A stretch of 64,000 nucleotides of DNA from UBA8389 sp035719105. GTDB lineage: Bacteria > Bacteroidota > Bacteroidia > Bacteroidales > UBA1402. The stretch covers positions 62,001 through 126,000 of the forward strand of contig DASTGN010000007.1 in NCBI GenBank assembly GCA_035719105.1, in the 5' to 3' direction. This document shows positions 43,081 through 51,896 of the stretch, one piece after another; the first letter of the stretch is position 1; each line of letters starts with the position of its first letter. Below the pieces are notes generated by a model. The model worked only from the letters and a program-made list of their open reading frames with translations, was not told the DNA's origin and did no database searches. The position numbers and the translations under genes were made by a program.

Positions 43081-44979
43081 ATGACAAACGATACTACCAA
43101 TATACTTTCTACCATTGATTTTCCATCCGATTTGAGGGAACTCAGCATTCGGGAACTACCGCAAGTTTGCAACGAGCTGCGTAATCGGATTATCGATGAA
43201 CTTTCGAGCAATCCCGGCCATTTGGGTGCTAACCTGGGGGTGGTGGAACTCACTGTTGCGTTGCATTATGTATTAAACACCCCGGTGGATAAGCTCGTCT
43301 GGGACGTAGGTCACCAAGCGTACGGGCATAAGATTCTGACTGGTCGGAGAGAGCGGTTCAAAACCAATCGCAAATTCAAGGGACTCAGCGGTTTCCCAAA
43401 TCCAGCTGAAAGTGAATACGATGCTTTCATCGCGGGGCATTCTTCCAATTCCATTTCAGCAGCTTTGGGCATTTCCATTGCATCCAAGGTGCAAGGGAAA
43501 AACAACCTGGTGGTCGCTGTCATCGGAGATGGTGCCATGTCTGGCGGGTTGGCCTATGAAGGGTTGAACAATGCTTCCGTTTACCCGAACGACTTGCTTA
43601 TCATCCTGAACGATAATAACATGTCCATTGATAGGAATGTAGGTGGCATGAGTGATTACTTGGTCAAAATGACCACTTCCAGACATTACAACAACATTCG
43701 TTGGAAAACATACTTGCTGCTCAAGAAAATTGGCTTGATCAACGATCAACGAAAAGGACGGATTCTACGTTTCACCAATAGCTTGAAAGCGTTGTTGACC
43801 AATCAGCAAAACTTTTTTGAAGGGCTGAACATTCGATATTTCGGACCTGTGGACGGCCATAATGTGGAAGGCCTTATCAAGGTACTTCGAGATATCAAGG
43901 ACATGAAAGGTCCGAAAATCTTGCATGTCTGCACCGTAAAAGGCAAAGGTTTCGAACCTGCCGAACGCGATGCGACGCAATGGCATGCACCCGGTTTATT
44001 CAATCCGGTCACCGGAAAGCGCTCTGCTAAAAAAGAAGAGAACATGCCTTTGTTGTTTCAAGATGTTTTTGGACATACGTTGGTGGAGTTGGCTGACAAA
44101 AATCCTAAAATTGCCGGCATCACACCAGCCATGCCAACTGGATGCAGCATGAACATCATGATGGAGCATTATCCGGAACGAACTTTTGACGTGGGTATTG
44201 CAGAAGGTCATGCCGTTACGTTTTCTGCTGGATTGGCCAAGGAAGGGTTGATTCCTTTCTGCAACATCTATTCATCCTTTGCTCAACGTGCCTACGACAA
44301 CATCATTCACGATGCTGCACTTCAGAACTTGCCAATCATTCTTTGCTTGGATCGGGCCGGTTTGGTCGGTGAAGACGGACCTACTCACCATGGTGCTTTT
44401 GACCTGGCTTACCTGCGATGCATTCCCAACCTAATCATTAGTGCTCCAATAGATGAGCATGAATTGCGTAACCTGATGTTTACCGCTCAGAAACTGAAAG
44501 TCGGCCCGTTCGTGATTCGTTACCCCAGAGGCCTCGGTTATCTTGCCGACTGGAAAAATGAAATGCAGGAACTGGCTATCGGGCAAGGTGAATGTTTGGA
44601 GGAAGGCAGTGAATTGGCCATTCTGAGTGTTGGACCCCTTGGTAAAAGAGCGCAGGAAGTCGTTAAAACACTGAAGGCCGAATCGATTTCGATTGCGCTT
44701 TACAACATGCGGTTCGTCAAGCCTTTGGATGAAAAACTGTTGCATGAGGTCGGCAAGAAATTCAGTAAAGTAATCACCCTCGAAAATGGAGTGGTGAATG
44801 GCGGATTTGGAAGCGCCGTTCTGGAATTCTTCAGCGAAAACAATTATTCACCAACCGTCAAAAGGGTCGGGCTACCTGATCATTTCGTTGAGCACGGCTC
44901 CGTACCAGAATTGCACCTTCTTTGCGGGATAGATAAAAAGGGTATTGAAAAAACTGTCCGCGAACTTTTGGCGATGTAA
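43081..44979 (+). CDS. dxs: 1-deoxy-D-xylulose-5-phosphate synthase
   Basis: 632 residues. Thiamine-diphosphate enzyme joining pyruvate and glyceraldehyde 3-phosphate, first step of the MEP isoprenoid pathway. 'NPGHLGANLGVVELTVALHYV', 'DVGHQAYGHKILTGRR', the ThDP motif 'AVIGDGAMSGGLAYEGLNNA...LNDNNMSI', and in the second half 'FDVGIAEGHAVTFSAGLA' and 'CLDRAGLVGEDGPTHHG' are intact. TATTTTTG at 43006-43013 is a probable -7 element. Together with the polyprenyl synthase it serves quinone and cell-wall lipid synthesis. Confidence 0.95.
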   Translation: MTNDTTNILSTIDFPSDLRELSIRELPQVCNELRNRIIDELSSNPGHLGANLGVVELTVALHYVLNTPVDKLVWDVGHQAYGHKILTGRRERFKTNRKFKGLSGFPNPAESEYDAFIAGHSSNSISAALGISIASKVQGKNNLVVAVIGDGAMSGGLAYEGLNNASVYPNDLLIILNDNNMSIDRNVGGMSDYLVKMTTSRHYNNIRWKTYLLLKKIGLINDQRKGRILRFTNSLKALLTNQQNFFEGLNIRYFGPVDGHNVEGLIKVLRDIKDMKGPKILHVCTVKGKGFEPAERDATQWHAPGLFNPVTGKRSAKKEENMPLLFQDVFGHTLVELADKNPKIAGITPAMPTGCSMNIMMEHYPERTFDVGIAEGHAVTFSAGLAKEGLIPFCNIYSSFAQRAYDNIIHDAALQNLPIILCLDRAGLVGEDGPTHHGAFDLAYLRCIPNLIISAPIDEHELRNLMFTAQKLKVGPFVIRYPRGLGYLADWKNEMQELAIGQGECLEEGSELAILSVGPLGKRAQEVVKTLKAESISIALYNMRFVKPLDEKLLHEVGKKFSKVITLENGVVNGGFGSAVLEFFSENNYSPTVKRVGLPDHFVEHGSVPELHLLCGIDKKGIEKTVRELLAM

Positions 44980-46374
44980 TTAATTGACAATTGAACCGTT
45001 GATCATCAAGCTGTTGAAGTGAACGTCCTCCGCTCCTGAAATTCTATTTCCTTCTTTGACTCCATTGAACACACAATTGCTGACTTGGATGTCGTAAACG
45101 TGATCGTTGGATGGCAAACCATCGATGTAAATTCCGTAACGACTCATCTGGGATTGAATGTTTTCTAAGTAGACGTGTCTGACGGTCGGGGGAAAATCGC
45201 GTTGACAGTCTTCGTCGTTTTCGTACAACAAACTGATTCTGAGGACTGCCTCGTTGCATTGTCCCACTTTAATGTTACGAACAAAGACGTTTTCAATTAT
45301 TCCGCCCCGACAAGTGTTGGTTTTGATTCGGATAACTCGATCCAGGTTCGGGCTATCCATCAGGCAATCTTCTACATACAAATTCTTGAACCCTCCTGAA
45401 ATTTCACTACCGATAACCACCCCACCGTGTCCATTCTTCATTTCACAATGACGAACAATGATGTTTTCGCTGGGAACAGCCCATTTTCGTCCATCGTTGT
45501 TTCGACCGGATTTGATAGCTATGCAATCGTCTCCGGTATTGAAAAAGCAATTCTGTATCAGTACGTTCTTGCAAGATTCGGGGTCGCAGCCGTCACCGTT
45601 CGGTCCATCATTGATCATGCTGACACCGTCCACGATGATGTTTTGAGACAAAAGCGGGTGTATGACCCAAAAAGGTGAATTCAGCAGGGTGACTCCTTGA
45701 ATAAGTACTTTGTTGCATTGGTAAATATTGATGAGTTGAGGACGAAGGGCATCTTCGGAACCCATAATGCGTTTTTCCATGGACCATTGATCTTCATTGG
45801 CCTGCATTAATTTCGGACGTCCGGTGATGCTTTGGCTGGGCAGACCCTTTCTCCAACCGAAACGGGGTGATCCACACAAACTCCACCAAGTTTCGTTATT
45901 ACCTTGTCCATCGATTTGGCCTTTGCCGGTAATGGCGATGTTGGTTTCACCCTGGGCATAAATGAGCGGATGATAATTGTAGCAGTCGTTACCTTCCCAA
46001 CGGGTCAGTACTGGTGGCAAATACAAACTTTTATTGGTAGAGAACTTCAAAATGGCGCCTTCTTCCAAATACAAGTTTACATCGCTCTTGAGAGTCAATG
46101 GACCTGTAAAATAGGTTCCAGCTGGAATCACTACCCGACCGCCGCCGTTTAGACTGCATTCTAAAATAGCTTTATTAATTGCGTTGTGATTCAGGGCATT
46201 GGAGTCGTTGGCCACCGCGCCATATTTCAAGATGGAGTAATCGCGTTTGGGAAAGTTGGTTCGAAGGATGTTCTTTTCCAATTGGGCAGCTTCTTTCCAA
46301 GCGGCTTTTTGGTCTTGAGCTTGAGCGGCAAGTAATATTGCGGAACAACATACAAAGAGAATCAATCGTTTCAT
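44980..46374 (-). CDS. glycoside hydrolase family 28 (polygalacturonase-like)
   Basis: About 464 residues with a signal peptide ('LLAAQAQ'). A right-handed beta-helix hydrolase: 'YGAVANDSNALNHNAINKAI', 'GGGRVVIPAGTYFTGPLTLKS', 'NDGPNGDGCDPESCKNVLI', 'FNTGDDCIAIKSGRNNDGR', 'HGGVVIGSEISGGF' hold the paired aspartates, histidine and RIK-type loop ('RVIRIKTN') of GH28. Starts at 46380 or 46464 are possible; ATG 46374 gives the clean signal peptide. Acts on pectin-type galacturonides, like the lyase fusion at 4538, although the genes are 40 kb apart. Its stop abuts the convergent dxs stop. Confidence 0.92.
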   Translation of the reverse strand: MKRLILFVCCSAILLAAQAQDQKAAWKEAAQLEKNILRTNFPKRDYSILKYGAVANDSNALNHNAINKAILECSLNGGGRVVIPAGTYFTGPLTLKSDVNLYLEEGAILKFSTNKSLYLPPVLTRWEGNDCYNYHPLIYAQGETNIAITGKGQIDGQGNNETWWSLCGSPRFGWRKGLPSQSITGRPKLMQANEDQWSMEKRIMGSEDALRPQLINIYQCNKVLIQGVTLLNSPFWVIHPLLSQNIIVDGVSMINDGPNGDGCDPESCKNVLIQNCFFNTGDDCIAIKSGRNNDGRKWAVPSENIIVRHCEMKNGHGGVVIGSEISGGFKNLYVEDCLMDSPNLDRVIRIKTNTCRGGIIENVFVRNIKVGQCNEAVLRISLLYENDEDCQRDFPPTVRHVYLENIQSQMSRYGIYIDGLPSNDHVYDIQVSNCVFNGVKEGNRISGAEDVHFNSLMINGSIVN

Positions 46375-46485
46375 GGTCATTTGGTTTGGTAATTCTGACG
46401 CAAAAATAGAAAAAAGCAAAGGATGGAATCCACACTGACGAAAAGACGTCAATTTAGACACCATATTCGATAAATATTCGCATTT

Positions 46486-46528
46486 AAAAAAAAAGAGCCC
46501 GAAACCTTTCGGCCCGAGCTCTCTTTTT
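46486..46528 (-). terminator. terminator after groEL
   Basis: AAAAAGAGC pairs with GCTCTCTTTTT-type sequence around an inner hairpin CCGAAA/TTTCGG (about 46499-46512); on the minus strand a T-run follows. Confidence 0.75.
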
Positions 46529-46570
46529 AATTAACGGAACGCAATGCTGCGTCGCCAGATTCATTCAATT

Positions 46571-48205
46571 TTACATCATGCCGCCCATGCCACCCATACC
46601 GCCTGGCATAGCAGGTGCAGGATTTTCTTCTTTTTTGTCGGCAATGACACATTCGGTGGTCAGGAACATACCAGCAATCGAAGCGGCATTTTCCAAAGCC
46701 ACACGTGTTACTTTGGCAGGATCGATTACACCGGTTGCATAGAAGTTTTCGTATGTATCGGTTTGGGCATTGTAACCCAAATCATCCTTACCTTCCATTA
46801 CTTTTTGAACAACAACGGCTCCTTCCTTGCCAGCATTGTAAACAATCTGACGAAGTGGTTCTTCGATGGCGCGACGGATAATCTTGATGCCGAGGTCTTC
46901 CACTTCATTCAAGCCTTTCAATTGATCCAAAGCGCTCAGTGCACGGATGTACGCAACACCACCTCCAGGAACGGTTCCTTCTTCGATAGCAGCACGAGTA
47001 GCGCTCAAAGCATCATCCACGCGGTCTTTCTTTTCTTTCATTTCCACTTCGGATGGAGCTCCTACATAAAGAACCGCAACACCACCTGCCAATTTAGCCA
47101 GACGTTCTTGCAATTTTTCGCGATCGTAATCCGAAGTAGTTTTGGCAATTTGTGCCTTGATTTGAGCAACCCGATCAGCGATGGCTTCTTTTGAACCCTT
47201 ACCGTTGACAATGGTTGAATTGTCTTTGGTGATGGTTACCTTCTCAGCTGAACCCAACATTTCAAGCGTAGTGGTTTCGAGCTGCAAACCTTGTTCTTCG
47301 GAAATCACCGTGCCACCGGTAAGAATGGCAATATCTTGCAACATTTCCTTGCGACGATCGCCAAATCCCGGAGCCTTTACTGCACAAATTTTCAAACCTG
47401 CACGCAAACGGTTGACAACCAACGTTGTCAAAGCTTCGCCATCGAGGTCTTCGGCAATAATCAACAAAGGACGACCGGTTTGAACGGCAGCTTCCAAAAT
47501 AGGCAGCATTTCCTTGAGTGAAGATATTTTTTTGTCATGGATGAGCACAAATGGGTTTTCCATTTCCACTTCCATTTTTTCGGCATTGGTTACAAAATAG
47601 GCGGAAAGGTATCCACGATCGAACTGCATACCTTCGACCACTTCAATGTGAGTATCAGTACCTTTTGCTTCTTCGATGGTGATGACACCTTCTTTAGAAA
47701 CCTTCTTCATTGCTTCTGCGATGAGTGCACCGATTTCAGCATCGTTGTTGGCAGAAATTCGAGCAACCTGTTCAATTTTGTCAAAGTTGTCTCCGACTTC
47801 CTTGGCTTGAATCTTAATGTTGGCAACAACAGCAGCGACAGCCTTGTCAATACCGCGTTTCAGATCCATTGGATTGGAACCGGCAGTAACGTTTTTCAAT
47901 CCTTCACGAATGATGCTTTGAGCCAAAACCGTTGCAGTAGTCGTACCATCACCGGCATCGTCTCCGGTTTTGGAAGCGACTTCTTTCACGAGTTGAGCAC
48001 CCATGTTTTCAAACGCATTTTCCAATTCCATTTCTTTAGCAACAGTTACACCGTCTTTCGTAATATGCGGTGCGCCGAATTTCTTTTCGATAATCACATT
48101 TCTTCCCTTAGGACCAAGGGTTACTTTAACGGCGTCAGCCAACTGGTCCACGCCGCTTTTCAGCAGGTCGCGGGCATCCATATTAAATTTGATTTCTTTT
48201 GCCAT
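46571..48205 (-). CDS. groL: chaperonin GroEL
   Basis: 544 residues. 'GVDQLADAVKVTLGPKGRNV', 'GDGTTTATVLAQSI', 'AYFVTNAEKMEVEMENPF', 'KAPGFGDRRKEMLQDIAILTGG', 'EEGTVPGGGVAYIRA' and the 'GGMGGMGGMM' tail are all standard. Forms the 60 kDa folding chamber with GroES, encoded 14 bases upstream. Confidence 0.98.
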   Translation of the reverse strand: MAKEIKFNMDARDLLKSGVDQLADAVKVTLGPKGRNVIIEKKFGAPHITKDGVTVAKEMELENAFENMGAQLVKEVASKTGDDAGDGTTTATVLAQSIIREGLKNVTAGSNPMDLKRGIDKAVAAVVANIKIQAKEVGDNFDKIEQVARISANNDAEIGALIAEAMKKVSKEGVITIEEAKGTDTHIEVVEGMQFDRGYLSAYFVTNAEKMEVEMENPFVLIHDKKISSLKEMLPILEAAVQTGRPLLIIAEDLDGEALTTLVVNRLRAGLKICAVKAPGFGDRRKEMLQDIAILTGGTVISEEQGLQLETTTLEMLGSAEKVTITKDNSTIVNGKGSKEAIADRVAQIKAQIAKTTSDYDREKLQERLAKLAGGVAVLYVGAPSEVEMKEKKDRVDDALSATRAAIEEGTVPGGGVAYIRALSALDQLKGLNEVEDLGIKIIRRAIEEPLRQIVYNAGKEGAVVVQKVMEGKDDLGYNAQTDTYENFYATGVIDPAKVTRVALENAASIAGMFLTTECVIADKKEENPAPAMPGGMGGMGGMM

Positions 48206-48219
48206 AGTAGTATGTCTTT

Positions 48220-48489
48220 TTAAAATTTAGCCAAAATATCAGATTGACGCATGATCAGTAATTTCTCGCCATCTACTTCGATTTCAGTTCCGGCATATTT
48301 GCCATAAAGAACAACATCGCCCACACTCAATTGCATGGTTTCATCTTTGGTGCCAGGTCCAACTGCGATAACTTCGCCTTTCAGGGGTTTTTCTTTGGCG
48401 GAATCCGGAATAATGATGCCGCTTGCTGTTTTTTGTTCCGCTGCAGCAGCCTTAACAAGGACGCGATCGGAAAGAGGTTGTAATGCCAT
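48220..48489 (-). CDS. groS: co-chaperonin GroES
   Basis: 89 residues. 'PLSDRVLVKAAAAEQKTASGIIIPDSAKEKPLKGEVIAVGPG' region with the mobile loop, then 'LSVGDVVLYGKYAGTEIEVDGEKLLIMRQSDIL'. No CIRCE element was seen upstream. The 183-base gap to the next gene holds an AACCGGTT palindrome and a minus-strand TAATTTTG (48627-48620) that could be a -7 element with a long leader. Confidence 0.97.
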   Translation of the reverse strand: MALQPLSDRVLVKAAAAEQKTASGIIIPDSAKEKPLKGEVIAVGPGTKDETMQLSVGDVVLYGKYAGTEIEVDGEKLLIMRQSDILAKF

Positions 48490-48672
48490 AGTCTTACTAT
48501 TTTTTTGGTTGAAATTGATGTGTTATTTTTGCGAAACCGCAACCGGTTTGACCCGGCTATGTGAACTAATCGAAAATCGTGCCAAATGGTATACCGTTTG
48601 TTTCCTTAAAAGAAACTGACAAAATTAACCAAAATATCCCGGAAACGTCTTTTCAAACTGACAAAATGGTCA

Positions 48673-50778
48673 TTACGGTACCATCACTTTCTGTTGAAGC
48701 TCCTTTTTGGAGTCTGTACCCGCACGAACCATGTAAATCCCCTTCGGCAAACGAACCTTGTAGGAATTCGCTCCATTCAATTGACGGTGGTCCAACATTT
48801 TTCCCAACAAATTCCATACGAAAACTTCGGTCAATCCCTGGCCTTGAACCCACAGTCCGTTAAGGTCATCTGCTCCTGCACTCAATATTGGCTTTTCAAG
48901 AGGTTTGCCAACAGTTGCAGACAGGTCGAAACCCTTTGCTGGTGTCGTTGAAAGATTCATGTCCGTTAAAATTGGAGCATCCAAATAAATGGGATAGTTG
49001 GAAGGGGGAAGATTTTCCGATACTTGGAGCGGTAAAGAGATCAACACACCGGTGTCTCCCTTGAAAGCTGCATCTGGTCTAAGCGCATACGAAATCAATC
49101 GATATTTATCCTTACCTATCTGATTGATTTGAATTAAATGCCCGTTTTGCCTAAGAGTGTTCCCTCTTACTTCGTTCGTCCGAATGGATACCCCCGAAGG
49201 CAAACTGATATCTACTTGGCATGCCTGAACTTGCGATCTATTATCCAAACACAGCTCAATGCAATTTTGATCCGTGGTTGCTTGTCGCAGATACAGATTA
49301 TTACCGTTTTCAGCTGCAAGTCGATCGTATGAAACCACTGCTCTTTCGTAAGGAGCAGGCTCCATGCTAAGAGATCGCAGTGTTACATTGGGAGTATTGA
49401 TAATGACCACCAATCGGGCTATATCAGCCACATTGAGAAATCCATTGTTGTCTAAGTCGGCTGCCACCAAAACAAATCCGGATGGAATTCGTCCATTGAT
49501 ATAAGCAACCAGATTGACGATATCCGTAACATCGATCAGCTTGTCATCGTTGACATCACCGTTCATTGAAAGAGGGTAAACAGTGAGACTTCCATGGGTC
49601 ACCGTTACGTTGGACATATTGGTAGCGCTATCAACCAATACTGCCTGTTTCATCTGAATCGAATATATGCTGGCTGAATCGGGGGAGGTACCAAAGAGTT
49701 GCAAAACAACGCCATTGTTGCCCTTGATAAAATCGCCTGTAGATAGGGAATAAGCCATAATCTTATATTGATTCGCCGATGTTTGGGCAATTGAAAGCAG
49801 GTGGTTTCCCTTGCGTGCAGCAGCTATACGGGATTGAATCGTATCTAGTTTGAAACCGGTAGGAAAAACAAAATCCAATTCGAAAGCGACAACTTTGACC
49901 GGATTCGTCAAACAAATATCCAATTCAACCGGCTTACCAGTCAAGCAGGTTGTTGAAAGCATGTAAAACACGCTGTTCGACACCACTTTATCGGGCGTCC
50001 AATTCTTCAATATTGCCTGTTGAACGTTGCAATTGGCAGCACCTGGATTATTGAGCACATAAAGATTTTTCGACGTTGAGACTGCATCCAACCTGGGAAG
50101 TCTCGCAAAAAGGGTATCCAACTCGGCAACTTGTAAGCTGCAATTGGTACAAGAAACGTAGTTTAAGCTACCTGCAGGAAAGATTTTTAAGGATGTCAAC
50201 AGATTGGTGTGGCAAGTCAGCTTTTTTAAATCGGGGATACTAGACACATCGAGTCGGCTCAGCTTGTTGTCAGAACAGGTCAGTGTTTGCAACTTGGTGC
50301 AGCTGTTTACACTTAACACCGAGAATTCGTTGCTGGCGCAATACAGAGATAGCAATTCCGGATTCTTGGATACATCAAGGGTTTTGAGTTGATTGCTGGT
50401 GCAACTCAAATAGGTCAGTGCTGGACATTTCGTAGGGTCAAGAGTCAGTAATCTTTTGGAATCCGCTTTAAAGTAGACAATTCCTGTACCCGTCGCACTG
50501 CAATTAAAATTCGTTATGCTACCGTACATATGAGTCACCGTGGTTCCAGAAAGTGTATCTGACAAAGTCTGCACCTTTCCGTCTCCCCAATTAATCGTCA
50601 GTGGACCTGTGAACTCGAAGGTGCAAGTTTTGGTCATCGTACTGTAGGTGGTTGTGACTTCCCAGCTCCAGGAAAGTGTATCGGCAGTAAGCGTTGTCGC
50701 TGAGAGTTTGCCGAATGAGGTACAAAACGCCTGCAATATAAACAGGCTCATCATTAAAAGGAAAATTTTTGCTTTCAT
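48673..50778 (-). CDS. secreted LRR / cohesin-like / dockerin protein with T9SS sorting domain
   Basis: 701 residues, signal peptide to about 23. Residues 27-105 include 'INWGDGKVQTL', a PKD-like strand. 118-200 are leucine-rich repeats ('LTYLSCTSNQLKTLDVSKNP' repeated about four times, Cys-containing). 270-400 and 495-615 are two cohesin-like beta domains that align with each other ('KYRLISYALRPDAAFKGDTG' against 'QYKIMAYSLSTGDFIKGNNG'). 406-460 is a type I dockerin with two Ca-binding repeats ('DVNDDKLIDVTDI', 'DLDNNGFLNVADI'). The last 70 residues are a T9SS type A sorting domain. Probably a surface or secreted scaffold/adhesin; ligand unknown. Confidence 0.75.
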   Translation of the reverse strand: MKAKIFLLMMSLFILQAFCTSFGKLSATTLTADTLSWSWEVTTTYSTMTKTCTFEFTGPLTINWGDGKVQTLSDTLSGTTVTHMYGSITNFNCSATGTGIVYFKADSKRLLTLDPTKCPALTYLSCTSNQLKTLDVSKNPELLSLYCASNEFSVLSVNSCTKLQTLTCSDNKLSRLDVSSIPDLKKLTCHTNLLTSLKIFPAGSLNYVSCTNCSLQVAELDTLFARLPRLDAVSTSKNLYVLNNPGAANCNVQQAILKNWTPDKVVSNSVFYMLSTTCLTGKPVELDICLTNPVKVVAFELDFVFPTGFKLDTIQSRIAAARKGNHLLSIAQTSANQYKIMAYSLSTGDFIKGNNGVVLQLFGTSPDSASIYSIQMKQAVLVDSATNMSNVTVTHGSLTVYPLSMNGDVNDDKLIDVTDIVNLVAYINGRIPSGFVLVAADLDNNGFLNVADIARLVVIINTPNVTLRSLSMEPAPYERAVVSYDRLAAENGNNLYLRQATTDQNCIELCLDNRSQVQACQVDISLPSGVSIRTNEVRGNTLRQNGHLIQINQIGKDKYRLISYALRPDAAFKGDTGVLISLPLQVSENLPPSNYPIYLDAPILTDMNLSTTPAKGFDLSATVGKPLEKPILSAGADDLNGLWVQGQGLTEVFVWNLLGKMLDHRQLNGANSYKVRLPKGIYMVRAGTDSKKELQQKVMVP

Positions 50779-50799
50779 GTATTAAGAATTAAGTGTTAT

Positions 50800-50815
50800 T
50801 ATCTTTGCAAAGATA
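50800..50815. promoter_or_regulatory. 16-bp palindrome made of two opposed -7 elements
   Basis: TATCTTTGCAAAGATA reads as TAnnTTTG on both strands. On the minus strand it lies 22 bases before the LRR/cohesin gene start and is the likely -7 of its promoter. No plus-strand gene is served. Confidence 0.5.
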
Positions 50816-50851
50816 TAATATTAATTAATTCTTAATGCTATTTACATAACT

Positions 50852-51850
50852 TTATTTTAACTTTAATGTAATTTTTTGACGATAAACATCCATAAATAAA
50901 TTTGAAACCATCCTTTTGACAAAATAAGGTTTATCTGCAGGTAAGACCCAAGAAGTACAATTCACAATCAGGCCGGGTACACCATTCATTTCCACTGCTT
51001 TATAAATGGAATCATTTAGTAAACGTGTTTTGCCAATCCAATCGAATAAGTCACTTGGATCGTACGTTTGTACATTGACATAGTCCACATTTGGTGAGCC
51101 ATTCCCCTGATACCAAGAGTGAACCTTTTTGATTCGGGCAAAGGAAATACGTTTATTCTGATTGTACTCACCACCGATAAGAGACATCGGTATGTTTACA
51201 TCTTTAAGCCAACGGGAAGCTTCGGCAGGCAAAAGATTTGCTGAAGCCAAAACACCGAGTGCAAAAGCAGAACATCCTGCACCTTCATCTTCGTTCAATG
51301 GCCAATAAACGCCGCCGTAATACTTGCTTGGCTGAACTTCATTCGGAGTCTTTCTCGAGAATTCAGTAATGAAATCGAGCATTCGCCTCATGGCACTTTC
51401 GGAGACCCGAAAAGTGATAAAAGCTAACTTTTTTCGTTCTCCGTAAACCTGAATCATGTGAATCAGGTGGTCTTCGCTTTCCAACATCCCTTCCAAAGTT
51501 GCTCCCATAATTGCCAATCCAATTTTATCTTTTAAAATCAGATCCACCCGTTGTTTTTTGTTGGCAGAAGTCATGGCAATCAATGTATCCCGAGGCAAAA
51601 GCGGCGACTTTATACCGATACACATGTGACCGAGAAGGTAATTATCCTTGAGTGATAGCGTTTTAAAAAAACAATGTTTAGCAGTTTTAAATAATGTAGA
51701 GGGGCTTTCCCAATTAAAGGGTTGCATGGTAGGGAAAGCGTAGAGCGTCAGTTCGTGCGTATCGGTTTGTTGAGCTTGTAAGGTGGCTGGACCAACAAAC
51801 AAGATCAACAAGAAAAAACGAACCAAATAAATCTTCCTCCATTTACACAT
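50852..51850 (-). CDS. secreted protein of unknown function
   Basis: 332 residues with a signal peptide ending near 'ATLQAQ'. I do not recognise the family. Visible features: 'LLGHMCIGIKSP' near residue 72, 'YGGVYWPLNEDEGAGCSAFALGVLASANLLP' (about 180-210) with a Cys at the start of a helix after a glycine-rich turn, and 'VNCTSWVLPADKPYF' near the end. A Cys before a helix plus an upstream His-containing strand would suit a papain-like or NlpC-like hydrolase, but the order is unproven. Between the LRR protein and PspC genes, same strand, spacing about 46 bases from the latter. Confidence 0.5.
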   Translation of the reverse strand: MCKWRKIYLVRFFLLILFVGPATLQAQQTDTHELTLYAFPTMQPFNWESPSTLFKTAKHCFFKTLSLKDNYLLGHMCIGIKSPLLPRDTLIAMTSANKKQRVDLILKDKIGLAIMGATLEGMLESEDHLIHMIQVYGERKKLAFITFRVSESAMRRMLDFITEFSRKTPNEVQPSKYYGGVYWPLNEDEGAGCSAFALGVLASANLLPAEASRWLKDVNIPMSLIGGEYNQNKRISFARIKKVHSWYQGNGSPNVDYVNVQTYDPSDLFDWIGKTRLLNDSIYKAVEMNGVPGLIVNCTSWVLPADKPYFVKRMVSNLFMDVYRQKITLKLK

Positions 51851-51896
51851 TGAAACGGTGCTTGATTACACCGGTAAATGTAGTAAAATGAAACGC

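Noticed and set aside
46544..48223. Long plus-strand frames opposite groEL
   Set aside because: They are antisense shadows produced by codon bias of groEL and show no family motif.
48524..48531. Plus-strand TATTTTTG upstream of groES
   Set aside because: An exact -7 motif, but no plus-strand gene lies downstream; probably chance in AT-rich sequence.
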